Source: Pseudogracilibacillus sp037892545
Lineage (GTDB): Bacteria > Bacillota > Bacilli > Bacillales > Amphibacillaceae
DNA: 64,000 nt
NCBI RefSeq assembly: GCF_037892545.1
Contig: NZ_JBBKBG010000003.1
Span: forward strand, 1 to 64,000
Direction of reading: 5' to 3'
Position 1 is the first letter of the stretch. Each line of letters begins with the position of its first letter. The position numbers were made by a program, and so were the translations under genes. Under the pieces are notes generated by a model. The model was not told the DNA's origin, made no database searches, and saw only the letters and a program-made list of their open reading frames with translations. Positions 42,937 through 51,518 of the stretch are shown piece by piece.

Positions 42937-44100
42937 CTATTTTAATTTCCCATATTTTCCTCCACCACCAGCTTCAATTTGTAGTTTGCCGTGACGTAAT
43001 TGTATTATTTGTGCTGCAATGGTAGGTTTTACATATTTTTCTAACGTTTCTTGTGGCATATAATGGATAATATGCATTTCTGTTTTTCCGTTCTCTAATA
43101 GTTTCTCCATCGTTTTCGGTCCTAGTCCTTTTATATATTCTAAAGGAACTTGATACATATAATCTGGACGCTTATTTACGTTTCCTTCATTGTCTTTCAA
43201 TGTTTGTATTCGATCAAACACACCATTAATAATTTTGGTACTATGACACTTTTCACATATCATCGATCCAAATGTGACAGGTGTAAAACATTGCTGACAA
43301 ACGGTCGTATAATATTTCCCTAACAATGGATTCATCCCATAATTCGTTACAACTCTTCGTCCCTCTGCTTCGTGTAACGCAAAAAACAACTCGTTAAATG
43401 TTGGTTCTTTCATTTCAATTAATTGATATTCTCGTGCAATTTTTGGTAAAGAATGACTATCTGAATTCGACACAAATGTATACCGATGTAATTCACTTAT
43501 ATTATCTGCCATATTAGTATCTGCACTTAATCCTAATTCGATTCCATCGATTAAATCCGGATCAAACACTTCGGTTAGAGATGTATGGACCCCTTTTCCG
43601 TATAGACTTTTAAACGGTGTAAATACATGGGCAGGAATAAAAATGCCTTCCAGTTCTTTTACTTTATACTGCAATGCTTTTGCATCGACATATATTCGTT
43701 GGGAACTTAATGTTATATTCTTCATTTTAGGTCGAAGCCATTCTGTAAACTGTTGCATTTTATCAATGGTTGGTAAATAACATAATACGTGAATGGGACC
43801 TTGACAATTTTCGTCATATATTTCTAATTCTGCACCTAAGATTAGTGTCACATTTTCAAATTGTATACCACCATTTTTTAATGGAATTGCTTTATTCGCT
43901 TCGATAAGTTGTTGCAATTCTTCTTGAACTGCTGGTGCATGACAATCTATGACACCGATCATTTGCAACCCTTTTCGTCGGGATGCCTCTTCTAAAATAT
44001 TCGTTAATGTTAAATTTTTAGAAGCGGTAATTTTAACTGGTCGATCATATATATCCCTTCCTATGTGGATATGTAGGTCAACAAAATATTGTTGTAACAT
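42937..44100 (-). CDS. yqxK: Endonuclease Q-type PHP nuclease (YqxK)
   Basis: This PHP-fold enzyme belongs to the EndoQ family, which nicks DNA 5' of deaminated bases and abasic sites. The 387-residue protein begins with FVDLHIHIGRD and GVIDCHAP metal-binding motifs, has HVFTP, SNSDSHS, a four-cysteine zinc cluster (CQQC ... CEKC, about residues 268-285) and a C-terminal helix-hairpin-helix (YIKGLGPKTMEKLLENG). Its start overlaps the nudF stop. The order spoIIM-yqxK-nudF is as in B. subtilis. Confidence 0.9.
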   Translation of the reverse strand: MLQQYFVDLHIHIGRDIYDRPVKITASKNLTLTNILEEASRRKGLQMIGVIDCHAPAVQEELQQLIEANKAIPLKNGGIQFENVTLILGAELEIYDENCQGPIHVLCYLPTIDKMQQFTEWLRPKMKNITLSSQRIYVDAKALQYKVKELEGIFIPAHVFTPFKSLYGKGVHTSLTEVFDPDLIDGIELGLSADTNMADNISELHRYTFVSNSDSHSLPKIAREYQLIEMKEPTFNELFFALHEAEGRRVVTNYGMNPLLGKYYTTVCQQCFTPVTFGSMICEKCHSTKIINGVFDRIQTLKDNEGNVNKRPDYMYQVPLEYIKGLGPKTMEKLLENGKTEMHIIHYMPQETLEKYVKPTIAAQIIQLRHGKLQIEAGGGGKYGKLK

Positions 44101-44648
44101 TATGCATTCGTTCCAATCATTTTTAAATATTGTATTGCGTACACTGTTTTTGCATCATGAATTTTTTGCTCTTGCATATATTGTTCTGCTTCTTCTAATG
44201 TTAGAGCAATCAGCTCCACAAATTCATCATCATCTCCGGCTACTTTGTCTGATAATACTTTTAGTTGATTCGTATAATAAATATGAATAATTTCATCTGC
44301 AAATCCTGGAGATGTATAAAAAGAAGTTATATATTGTAATTTGTCCGTTGTGTATCCTGTCTCTTCTTCTAATTCACGTTGAGCTGTTACGATTGGCTCC
44401 TCATTCGCTTCTATTTTACCAGCAGGTATTTCAACTAAGGAACGTTCTAACGGCTTTCTGTACTGTTCTACAAATATAATTTTCCCCTCATCCGTTACTG
44501 CAATGATTGCAACTGCCCCGGGATGTTTTACAAGTTCTCGTTTTCCTTTATTACCATTTGGAAGTAACACATCATCAACTTGTAATGAAATAATATGCCC
44601 CTCAAAAACTTGCTTCGTTGCAATTGTCTTTTCTTCAAATTTTTTCAT
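44100..44648 (-). CDS. nudF: ADP-ribose pyrophosphatase NudF
   Basis: NudF is a Nudix hydrolase that splits ADP-ribose into AMP and ribose 5-phosphate. The 182-residue protein carries a complete Nudix box from Gly to Tyr (GKIEANEEPIVTAQRELEEE, then TGY). The AGAGGG-like site precedes the ATG, and it overlaps yqxK by one base. Confidence 0.95.
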   Translation of the reverse strand: MKKFEEKTIATKQVFEGHIISLQVDDVLLPNGNKGKRELVKHPGAVAIIAVTDEGKIIFVEQYRKPLERSLVEIPAGKIEANEEPIVTAQRELEEETGYTTDKLQYITSFYTSPGFADEIIHIYYTNQLKVLSDKVAGDDDEFVELIALTLEEAEQYMQEQKIHDAKTVYAIQYLKMIGTNA

Positions 44649-44766
44649 CCAAATCCCTCTTTACTCAAAATGTACTGCTTTCATTTTAGCATATTTACCT
44701 CCATGTAAGTATATTTAAAAATTTCCATTACAAATTATTGTATACTAGAATAGAGGAGGAATAAAC

Positions 44767-45681
44767 ATGAAGAAACAAAGACTTGGACAATCGGATATAT
44801 ATATTACTCCATTAACACTTGGAGGGATGTCACTTGGTAAAGACAAACAAAAAGCGAGCGATATGATTGATGAAGCATTATATCATGGCATTAACCATAT
44901 CGATACGGCAGATTTATATGATTTTGGGGAAAATGAACATATTATTGGCGAAACGATTAAAAAGAAACGTCATGATATCATTTTAACATCAAAAGTTGGC
45001 AATCATTTTAACAAAGAAAAAAAAGAGTGGTTTTGGGATCCATCCCCCACCTATATCCATCAAGCAATTGATGCAAGTTTAAAAAGACTACAGACTGATT
45101 ATCTTGATTTATATTTATTACATGGCGGTACAATCGAAGACCCGATAGATGATATTATAGAAACATTTGAACGTTTAAAAGAAAAAGGGAAAATCCGTTC
45201 CTATGGCATTTCTTCTATTCGACCGAATGTGATAGATGCGTATGTACATCGTTCAAATATCGATGCAATTATGATGCAATATAATATATTAGATCGTCGT
45301 CCAGAGGAACTATTTGCAAAAATAGCAGAAAAAGATATTCATGTTTTAGCAAGAGGACCGTTCGCAAAAGGAATATTATCGGATCAAGCAATGAAACAAA
45401 TAGCGAAAAAAGCAAATGAAGGATATTTAAGCTACTCTTATGAACAACTGAAAGAGATCCTTGCATCTATTTCATCCCTCTATGAAAGTAATATAGCAAC
45501 TATAGCCCTTCAATACGTCTTACAACAAGATGTCGTACGTTCGGCTGTTTTTGGTGCTAGTTCAATGGAGCAACTAAATAAAAATATCGCTGCATTTACA
45601 AGTGAAAAATTATCACCTAATATATATAAACAACTTCAATCTATCACTAAACAATTAGTATATGAACAACATCGTCTATAA
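44767..45681 (+). CDS. yqkF: Aldo/keto reductase YqkF
   Basis: An NADPH-dependent aldo/keto reductase of unknown substrate. The 304-residue protein has the AKR blocks GGMSLG, DTADLYDFGENEHIIGE (catalytic Asp and Tyr), SKVG (catalytic Lys), DLYLLHGG (His) and VFGASSMEQL. AGAGGAGG precedes the ATG and a TATACT lies upstream near 44740-44745, without a clear -35. It is transcribed away from nudF, matching B. subtilis yqkF next to yqkG/nudF. Confidence 0.9.
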   Translation: MKKQRLGQSDIYITPLTLGGMSLGKDKQKASDMIDEALYHGINHIDTADLYDFGENEHIIGETIKKKRHDIILTSKVGNHFNKEKKEWFWDPSPTYIHQAIDASLKRLQTDYLDLYLLHGGTIEDPIDDIIETFERLKEKGKIRSYGISSIRPNVIDAYVHRSNIDAIMMQYNILDRRPEELFAKIAEKDIHVLARGPFAKGILSDQAMKQIAKKANEGYLSYSYEQLKEILASISSLYESNIATIALQYVLQQDVVRSAVFGASSMEQLNKNIAAFTSEKLSPNIYKQLQSITKQLVYEQHRL

Positions 45682-45684
45682 ATC

Positions 45685-45726
45685 AACACCAAGGAAGCAA
45701 CCAGTTTTTTGTCCTTCCTTGGTGTT
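45685..45726. terminator. Terminator between yqkF and cotE
   Basis: A 13-bp stem AACACCAAGGAAG / CTTCCTTGGTGTT followed by TTTTAAAATTATTT on the plus strand; the genes converge here and it may serve both. Confidence 0.85.
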
Positions 45727-45732
45727 TTAAAA

Positions 45733-46290
45733 TTATTTAAATGGAGATTGTGATGGACGTTCCTGAAACGCATCATATGTTTGTTTCCCCCGATAATCAC
45801 GCACATGATCGTCTTTTTGTTGCTTTACCGGTTCTACCTTTACATGTACTTTCATTTCCCCTATAACATTTACCATAAAAGATAGTGCTACATCAACAGC
45901 AATATTTTTGTCCTCATTTATTTTACATTGTAAACAAGTTGGTTGTTTTTCTACTTTAGCCAAAATATCACGACAACTATTTTCTAAACAATGTTCATCT
46001 TCTTTCGATAAATTTACATCGATACAATAAGGCACATTTTCAGAAATTACGGTTGTTTTCATATGGTCATTATATGCATACCATACATGGATATCGTACG
46101 ATCCTGTAATCTCTACTATTTTATTTGATTTACTCTTAGCTTCATACGTATGGTTAATAATCCAACACCCTAATATAGTAGACGGCGTAAATGTAGGGGT
46201 AAGTACATGAGACAATGTTGCCTTCTTTTTTCCTCTACTACAAACAGCTTTCGTTATAATCTCGCGATAATCATGATCATAAAAACTCAT
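45733..46290 (-). CDS. cotE: Outer spore coat morphogenetic protein CotE
   Basis: CotE directs assembly of the outer coat (and exosporium attachment in some species). From the ATG at 46290 (MSFYDHDYREIITKAV) with AGGAGG upstream, the 185-residue product shares the family blocks YREIITKAV, STILGCWIINHTYEA, VEITGSYDIHVWYAY and VIGEMKVHVKVEP. The long acidic tail of B. subtilis CotE is replaced by a short polar end. An IS66 element sits about 130 bases upstream of the start. Confidence 0.93.
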   Translation of the reverse strand: MSFYDHDYREIITKAVCSRGKKKATLSHVLTPTFTPSTILGCWIINHTYEAKSKSNKIVEITGSYDIHVWYAYNDHMKTTVISENVPYCIDVNLSKEDEHCLENSCRDILAKVEKQPTCLQCKINEDKNIAVDVALSFMVNVIGEMKVHVKVEPVKQQKDDHVRDYRGKQTYDAFQERPSQSPFK

Positions 46291-46414
46291 CGGATTGTAT
46301 ACCTCCTCTTTTGTCATTGTCATTTTATGCACGAATATTTATTTAGTGCATTCGTCTATACAATTTTCTTTCGTAAGAGGCGTTTTATATTTTAATTTAT
46401 TTCAGAAGAAAGAA

Positions 46415-46422
46415 TATGTATA
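46415..46422. repeat. Left target-site duplication of IS66
   Basis: TATGTATA directly precedes the left inverted repeat (GTAAGCCCG) and recurs exactly at 48753-48760. Eight-base duplications are the rule for IS66. Confidence 0.92.
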
Positions 46423-46505
46423 GTAAGCCCGTAATCAAACAACGCATATCCTACCGAAGCATCTCCTGCTAAGATAGAAATATCAATAGAAGGAGGTGCT
46501 TTTCT

Positions 46506-46700
46506 ATGTCGCATGAAGAACTGATCATCGTCCCCGTAACACTCCATCCTGAAAAGAAAGAATCTACGTTAACGACCCCGCCTGCTTCCTCGGAAACTCC
46601 TGTTTGCACGATGAAATCAGGAGACCTTGAACTTTCCTTCTTTAACGGTGTGGATGAGCACATCATTCAAACCGTGATAAGGGAGTTGAAAAATGGATGA
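46506..46700 (+). CDS. IS66 accessory protein, TnpA-like (short)
   Basis: A 64-residue product from an ATG with AGAAGGAGG upstream. The C-terminal half (KSGDLELSFFNGVDEHIIQT) resembles the end of IS66 TnpA proteins, but the N-terminal helix-turn-helix of longer TnpA forms is absent. Its stop overlaps the tnpB start (ATGA), so the genes are coupled. Confidence 0.7.
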   Translation: MSHEELIIVPVTLHPEKKESTLTTPPASSETPVCTMKSGDLELSFFNGVDEHIIQTVIRELKNG

Positions 46701-47050
46701 GGCAAGATTATACAGACGTCAAAAACATTTATATCGTTTGTGGTAAAACTGATATGAGAAAAGGTATTGACGGACTAGCTACGCTCGTTCAAGATAATTT
46801 CAAACTAGATCCATATGGAGATTCCATTTTCTTATTCTCTGGTTGGAGCAAAGATCGTTATAAATGTTTATATTTTGACGGTGATGGATTCGCCATGCTT
46901 TATAAACGTTTAGATAATGGCAAACTTCAATGGCCTAAAAATGAAAATGAAGTTCGAAATTTGTCGCAACAAGAACTTAGGTGGTTGCTTGAGGGGTTAG
47001 CTATTCAGCAGCCAAAAGCAATACAAAAATCTTTAAGAGGTGTTTTTTAA
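46697..47050 (+). CDS. tnpB: IS66 accessory protein TnpB
   Basis: The 117-residue protein is the IS66 Orf2 (TnpB) type, needed for transposition together with TnpC. Characteristic blocks are VCGKTDMRKGIDGLATLV, IFLFSGWSKDRYKCLYFDGDGF and LYKRLDNGKLQWP, ending in a basic helix. It begins within the stop of the preceding gene. Confidence 0.93.
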   Translation: MRQDYTDVKNIYIVCGKTDMRKGIDGLATLVQDNFKLDPYGDSIFLFSGWSKDRYKCLYFDGDGFAMLYKRLDNGKLQWPKNENEVRNLSQQELRWLLEGLAIQQPKAIQKSLRGVF

Positions 47051-47118
47051 CTATTCATTCTTCGTTCAATAGCGTATACTATAGCTATCATAAAATGAAC
47101 GAAAGGCGGTGAAGTTGC

Positions 47119-48669
47119 ATGGTTCAATCTTCTCCTAATCAGAATGATAAATTAATCAAACTTTTAGAGGAACAATTAAAACATTCGAATCGACAGATTG
47201 AAGCTTTGACCGAGCAAGTTCGCCACTTAACGAAGCTATTATATGGCTCAAAAACAGAGCAATCGAAATACAATCTGCCCGATGGGCAAACGTCTTTATT
47301 CGATGAGGATGATGACGATTCTTTTAACAGTTCTGAGCACACAGAAGAACAAAGCCAACAGAAGATCGTGTACACTGTTGAACGTAAAGCAAAAAATAGA
47401 AAACGCAATGATTTTCTAGCTGATCATCTTGAAACAGAAATTATCCATCATCATCCAGAAGATACAACGTGCGATTGTTGCCAACAAGCCATGATTGAAA
47501 TGGGTAGCACGATTGTTCGAGAAGAAGCTATGTTTATTCCGGCAACTATAAAGAAAATTCAACATGTAGAACACGCCTATGAATGTAAAAATTGTAAAAG
47601 GGATTCCTTTCAAGTTGCACAGATTAAAAGGGGCCAAGCACCATTAGCCCCTATCCAGCGTAGCCTGACAAGTCCTAGTGTTCTAGCAAAAGTGATCTAT
47701 GATAAATTTACCCAGTACCTTCCCCTTTACCGTCAGGTAAAAGAATGGGAGCGTTGTGGTCTATTTACGAACGATAAAAACTTGTCGAACTGGGTGATAA
47801 GGACGGCTGAGGATTGGTTGTTTCCTGTGTACCAGCGAATGAAGGAAATGATGATAAAAAAATCCATTCTTCACGTGGATGAGACATACGGGAAAATTAT
47901 TCATCGTTCCGATGGTAAACGAGGAAATTCCAACGCCTATAACTGGGTGTATCGTAGCGTTCTTAGCCAGGGACCAGTTATCGTTCTTTTTCAAAGTGCG
48001 TTATCACGTGCCCGATCCGTTTTGGAAGGGTTTATAAACAACTTTAGGGGTACAATTATCTGTGACGGCTATTCCGCATACGATAAAATCGCAGATGTTT
48101 CTTTCGCAAATTGTTGGGCGCATGTTCGACGGTATTGGTTGAAAGCAAACAGTAAAAACGGCATGATTGGCGTGAACTTTTGTGATGAACTTTATCGCTT
48201 AGAAAGGGAATTTAAACATTTATCCCCGAGTAAACGAAGAAAAAGACGTCAGAAACATTCGAAGCCAATCGTCGAGGCATTCTTTCAATGGATAGAAGAG
48301 TCTCCATTTTACGGAAATAATGCGATTGGGAAAGCAGCTACATATACACTAAAATTGGCAGATGGACTACGTGCCTTTCTCTACGACGGACGCATTGAAA
48401 TGGATAATAATCCAGCCGAAAATGCGATACGACCTAGTGTGATCGGTAGAAAAAATTGGATGCACTCCGTTAGCGAAGCTGGTGCCGAGGCCAATGCAAT
48501 ATGTTTGAGCATGGCAGAAACAGCAAAAGCCAATGGTATAGATTTCTATCAATATTTGGTGAAATTACTAACGGAACTTCCCAATCTCAATATCCATCAA
48601 ACACCAGAAATATTAAATCAGTACATGCCTTGGTCGAAAACAATCCAAGCAACATGTGCAAAAATATAA
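47119..48669 (+). CDS. tnpC: IS66 transposase TnpC
   Basis: The 516-residue DDE transposase has a leucine-zipper-like N-terminus (LLEEQLKHSNRQIEALTEQV), a zinc finger (CDCC ... CKNC, about residues 115-156), a catalytic core with Asp in HVDETYGKI, Asp in IICDGYSAYDKI and Glu in DNNPAENAIRP, and the C-terminal IS66 domain (NAICLSMAETAKANGID). GAAAGGCGG precedes the ATG. The full length suggests an active enzyme. Confidence 0.95.
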   Translation: MVQSSPNQNDKLIKLLEEQLKHSNRQIEALTEQVRHLTKLLYGSKTEQSKYNLPDGQTSLFDEDDDDSFNSSEHTEEQSQQKIVYTVERKAKNRKRNDFLADHLETEIIHHHPEDTTCDCCQQAMIEMGSTIVREEAMFIPATIKKIQHVEHAYECKNCKRDSFQVAQIKRGQAPLAPIQRSLTSPSVLAKVIYDKFTQYLPLYRQVKEWERCGLFTNDKNLSNWVIRTAEDWLFPVYQRMKEMMIKKSILHVDETYGKIIHRSDGKRGNSNAYNWVYRSVLSQGPVIVLFQSALSRARSVLEGFINNFRGTIICDGYSAYDKIADVSFANCWAHVRRYWLKANSKNGMIGVNFCDELYRLEREFKHLSPSKRRKRRQKHSKPIVEAFFQWIEESPFYGNNAIGKAATYTLKLADGLRAFLYDGRIEMDNNPAENAIRPSVIGRKNWMHSVSEAGAEANAICLSMAETAKANGIDFYQYLVKLLTELPNLNIHQTPEILNQYMPWSKTIQATCAKI

Positions 48670-48714
48670 AATAACCGTAAATCTGTCTAAAAAATCGAAG
48701 ATTCACGGTTATTT
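48668..48714 (+). terminator. Terminator inside the right end of IS66
   Basis: AAATAACCGT-A-AATCT pairs with AGATT-C-ACGGTTATTT just past the tnpC stop. The T tract is short, so it may also shield the element from reading in from the host side. Confidence 0.6.
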
Positions 48715-48752
48715 GTCGTCTCTACTTTTAAATTTTCTTAGTTCGGGCTTAC

Positions 48753-48760
48753 TATGTATA
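48753..48760. repeat. Right target-site duplication of IS66
   Basis: TATGTATA directly after the right inverted repeat end (CGGGCTTAC), identical to 46415-46422. Confidence 0.92.
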
Positions 48761-48832
48761 GCGCTTTGTCAAATATGGTTGGTATTCTGTCAATTTTTAT
48801 TCTGAAGGGCATTTCATTAGTTTTCTATTTTT

Positions 48833-48881
48833 ATGCATAAAAAAGGTGCCAGTGGATTTTTTCCACTAACACCATATATGG
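48833..48881 (-). terminator. Terminator after ricA, copy 1 of a 49-bp repeat
   Basis: GGTG-CC-AGTGGA pairs with TCCACT-AA-CACC around a T6 loop; an A6 run on the plus strand gives the T tract for minus-strand transcription. The whole 49 bases recur with two changes at 54347-54395, after recA. Confidence 0.88.
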
Positions 48882-48892
48882 TTGAGCTATAC

Positions 48893-49333
48893 TTATTCGT
48901 TGCTACTACAACAAGCATCTTCTTTATTAGCTACTTTCGTTCCTGTTTCACCACTTAATAAATTTCCGCCAGTATCTTTAATAACGTGATTTGTCACTTC
49001 ACGTGCAATCGTGCTAGAAACTAATTGTAATACATCGTTTACTACCATTTGAATTTCTTGGAAGTCTTGCACAACAGGAATACTATCTAATTCATTTTGT
49101 GCTTCATTAATTGCCTCTTCTACTTTTTCTAATGCAGCTTTTTTATCATATGCTTGTAAATTTACTGCTTGCTTTTGTAATGTCGTAATTTTCTTTACTA
49201 AACGTTGAATTTTATCATTTTGATTCACTTTTGCTTCTAACTCTTTGAAACGCTCAATTTCTTCTGTATTTGCTAACATTTCAGCTAATTTTTTTGCTTC
49301 ATCCATTACCTCTTTACGTGTATACAATGTCAT
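48893..49333 (-). CDS. ricA: RNA-processing Y-complex subunit RicA (YmcA)
   Basis: RicA, with RicF and RicT, forms the Y-complex that binds Fe-S clusters and guides RNase Y. The 146-residue, mostly helical protein belongs to the YlbF/YmcA family (blocks AEMLANTEEIERFKELEAKV and IVQ-like EIQMVVNDVLQLV) and ends with the cysteine pair CCSSNE typical of RicA. Its ATG overlaps the miaB stop by one base. RNase Y (rny) lies three genes upstream. Confidence 0.93.
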   Translation of the reverse strand: MTLYTRKEVMDEAKKLAEMLANTEEIERFKELEAKVNQNDKIQRLVKKITTLQKQAVNLQAYDKKAALEKVEEAINEAQNELDSIPVVQDFQEIQMVVNDVLQLVSSTIAREVTNHVIKDTGGNLLSGETGTKVANKEDACCSSNE

Positions 49334-50907
49334 TATCCACTCACCTCAACTGATTGTTCTACTAACTCTCCGTTTAACGACCATGTTCTCGTTTCTGTAA
49401 TTTTTACATCGACAATTTTACCGATAATTGATTTTGGTCCTTTAAAGTTTACTACTTTGTTTTTCTCCGTATACCCCGCTAAAACAGTATCATCTTTTTT
49501 ACTCGTACCTTCCACTAGTACTTTCACGATTTTACCTTTATACGTTTCCATTGATTTTGCAGATTGGTCATTTACTAATTTATTTAAGCGTTGTAGACGC
49601 TCTTTTTTCACTTCCATTGGAACATCGTCTTTTTGTACGGCAGCTGGTGTTCCTTCACGAGGAGAATAAATAAATGTATATGCCGCTTCAAAACCAACCT
49701 CTTCCATTAAGGTCATCGTTTCTTCGAATTGTTCATCTGTTTCATTCGGGAATCCAACAATAATATCTGTCGTTAACGTGACGTTTGGAATTGCTTTTTT
49801 TATTTTACGTACGAGTTCCAAATATTCTTCCCGTGTGTATTTACGATTCATTTTTCGTAAAATATGACTACTTCCAGATTGTACTGGCAAATGAATATGG
49901 TCTAATAAGTTACCACCCTTTGCTAGTACATCGATTAATGCATCATCGAAATCTCGTGGATGTGACGTTGTAAAACGAACGCGTGGAATATCAATTTTTC
50001 TCATATCATCCATTAAATTTGCAAACGTATAATCGATATCTTCAAAATCTTTTCCATAAGCATTTACGTTTTGACCTAGTAATGTAATTTCCTGATAGCC
50101 TTGTGCGGCTAAATGACGTACTTCTTGAATAATATCTTCTGGTCGACGACTACGTTCTTTTCCACGTGTCATCGGTACGATACAATACGTACAGAATTTA
50201 TCACAGCCATACATAATATTAACCCAAGCTTTAATTTTGCCTGTACGTGCCTTCGGAAGATTTTCTATAATATCTCCTTCCTTTGACCACACTTCTACTA
50301 CTTGTGCCTTACTAAACATCGCTTCTTTAATTAGGTTCGGTAAGCGATGAATATTATGTGTACCAAAAATTAAATCGACATGCTGGTGTTTTTGCATAAT
50401 ACGATTGACAACAGATTCCTGTTGGGACATACATCCACAAACACCAACAATTAAATCTGGTCTTTCAACTTTTAAACTTTTTAAATGCCCAATTTCACCA
50501 AAAACACGGTTTTCAGCATTTTCTCTAATGGCACATGTATTTAATAAAACGATATCTGCATCTTCTGTCGTTGTTGTCGCTGTATATCCCATATCTGTCA
50601 AAATCCCTGCCATCACTTCTGTATCATGTTCATTCATCTGACAACCATATGTTTGAATTAAAAACTTACGACCTTCTCCAATGGAGCGCATATCTTCTGT
50701 GATTTCAAAATCATAATGTACTTCTACTTTATCTCGTCCACGTTTACGTGCTTTTTTAATATCTGGTGGTTGATAAGTCGATTGGAAATAATGCGCAAAA
50801 TCTTCCGTCGTTTTTTCCGACAATGGTTTATCCTGTCTGGATTTTCTGTCCACGGATATATCTTCTTGTTTAATTTGCGCTTGCTCTTTTCGCTGTTCTT
50901 CGTTCAT
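49333..50907 (-). CDS. miaB: tRNA-2-methylthio-N6-dimethylallyladenosine synthase MiaB
   Basis: MiaB is the radical-SAM methylthiotransferase that completes ms2i6A at tRNA position 37. The 524-residue protein has three N-terminal cluster cysteines (YGCQMNEHD, LNTCAIRENAE, VCGCMSQQES), the radical-SAM CDKFCTYC motif and a C-terminal TRAM domain (KIVKVLVEGTSKKDDTVLAGY). The first 70 residues are a low-complexity extension common in Bacilli. Confidence 0.96.
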   Translation of the reverse strand: MNEEQRKEQAQIKQEDISVDRKSRQDKPLSEKTTEDFAHYFQSTYQPPDIKKARKRGRDKVEVHYDFEITEDMRSIGEGRKFLIQTYGCQMNEHDTEVMAGILTDMGYTATTTTEDADIVLLNTCAIRENAENRVFGEIGHLKSLKVERPDLIVGVCGCMSQQESVVNRIMQKHQHVDLIFGTHNIHRLPNLIKEAMFSKAQVVEVWSKEGDIIENLPKARTGKIKAWVNIMYGCDKFCTYCIVPMTRGKERSRRPEDIIQEVRHLAAQGYQEITLLGQNVNAYGKDFEDIDYTFANLMDDMRKIDIPRVRFTTSHPRDFDDALIDVLAKGGNLLDHIHLPVQSGSSHILRKMNRKYTREEYLELVRKIKKAIPNVTLTTDIIVGFPNETDEQFEETMTLMEEVGFEAAYTFIYSPREGTPAAVQKDDVPMEVKKERLQRLNKLVNDQSAKSMETYKGKIVKVLVEGTSKKDDTVLAGYTEKNKVVNFKGPKSIIGKIVDVKITETRTWSLNGELVEQSVEVSG

Positions 50908-51052
50908 GCTTTATCTCCTTCCATATGTATATTCATACATAATTGCATTCATCATTATAGTATATATTTTTTCTTCGTATTACACAATAAAACCGTATAT
51001 ATTTTGTACATTGTTAATGATTCTGTCATATTTTTATTCCAAGTACATGAAA

Positions 51053-51089
51053 AATAACCTTAACAGAAAAGGTGACTGTTAAGGTTATT
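51053..51089 (-). terminator. Terminator after spoVS
   Basis: A perfect 14-bp stem AATAACCTTAACAG / CTGTTAAGGTTATT followed on the minus strand by TTTTTC. Confidence 0.92.
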
Positions 51090-51108
51090 CCGACTTTCCA
51101 TTCCTTTA

Positions 51109-51369
51109 TTAACGAGGTTCTACAATCAATTTAATTGCTGTTCGTTCTTCATTTTCGATTAAAATATCTGTAAAAGCTGGAACACAAATTAAATCAATTC
51201 CACTAGGTGCTACAAACCCTCTTGCAATTGCAACAGCTTTAATCGCTTGATTTAATGCGCCTGCACCAATTGCTTGTAATTCTGCACTGCCATTTTCCCT
51301 TAAAACATTTGCTAATGCACCTGCGACTGAGTTTGGATTCGATTTTGCTGAAACTTTTAATACATCCAT
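51109..51369 (-). CDS. spoVS: Stage V sporulation protein S
   Basis: SpoVS is a small Alba-fold-like protein affecting sporulation and septation. All 86 residues align with the family (VSAKSNPNSVAGALANVLRE, AIGAGALNQAIKAVAIARG, IDLICVPAFTDI), which is among the most conserved in Bacilli. A SigH-type promoter match lies upstream, in line with its known control. Confidence 0.98.
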   Translation of the reverse strand: MDVLKVSAKSNPNSVAGALANVLRENGSAELQAIGAGALNQAIKAVAIARGFVAPSGIDLICVPAFTDILIENEERTAIKLIVEPR

Positions 51370-51413
51370 TACTAAGTACCCCCTTCATTAACTAATATAG
51401 ATTCACTAATACT

Positions 51414-51443
51414 ATATTCTAAGAAATGATACCTTATTACTTT
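51414..51443 (-). promoter_or_regulatory. SigH-type promoter of spoVS
   Basis: Minus-strand AAAGTAATA, 12 bases, TTAGAATAT resembles RnAGGAwWW-N11/12-RnnGAATww with one mismatch in each element, 45 bases before spoVS. Confidence 0.45.
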
Positions 51444-51518
51444 AATTATGCACGATTTACAGCAAATTACAACCATTCTTCCATAATTTATGAAAAACTC
51501 AATTATATTTTTCTTATA

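Larger units (their letters stand above)
46423..48752 (+). mobile_element. Intact IS66-family insertion sequence
   Basis: A 2330-bp element with terminal inverted repeats beginning GTAAGCCCG at both ends (nine identical bases, then about half identity over the next eleven) and an exact 8-bp target duplication. It carries three genes in the IS66 order: a short accessory ORF, TnpB and the DDE transposase TnpC. All reading frames are intact, so the insertion looks recent. It lies between cotE and ricA, which are adjacent in B. subtilis. Confidence 0.95.

Noticed and set aside
46423..48752. IS66 region as part of a larger mobile island
   Set aside because: The perfect 8-bp duplication directly flanks the element, and both sides are core genes, so only the IS itself was inserted.
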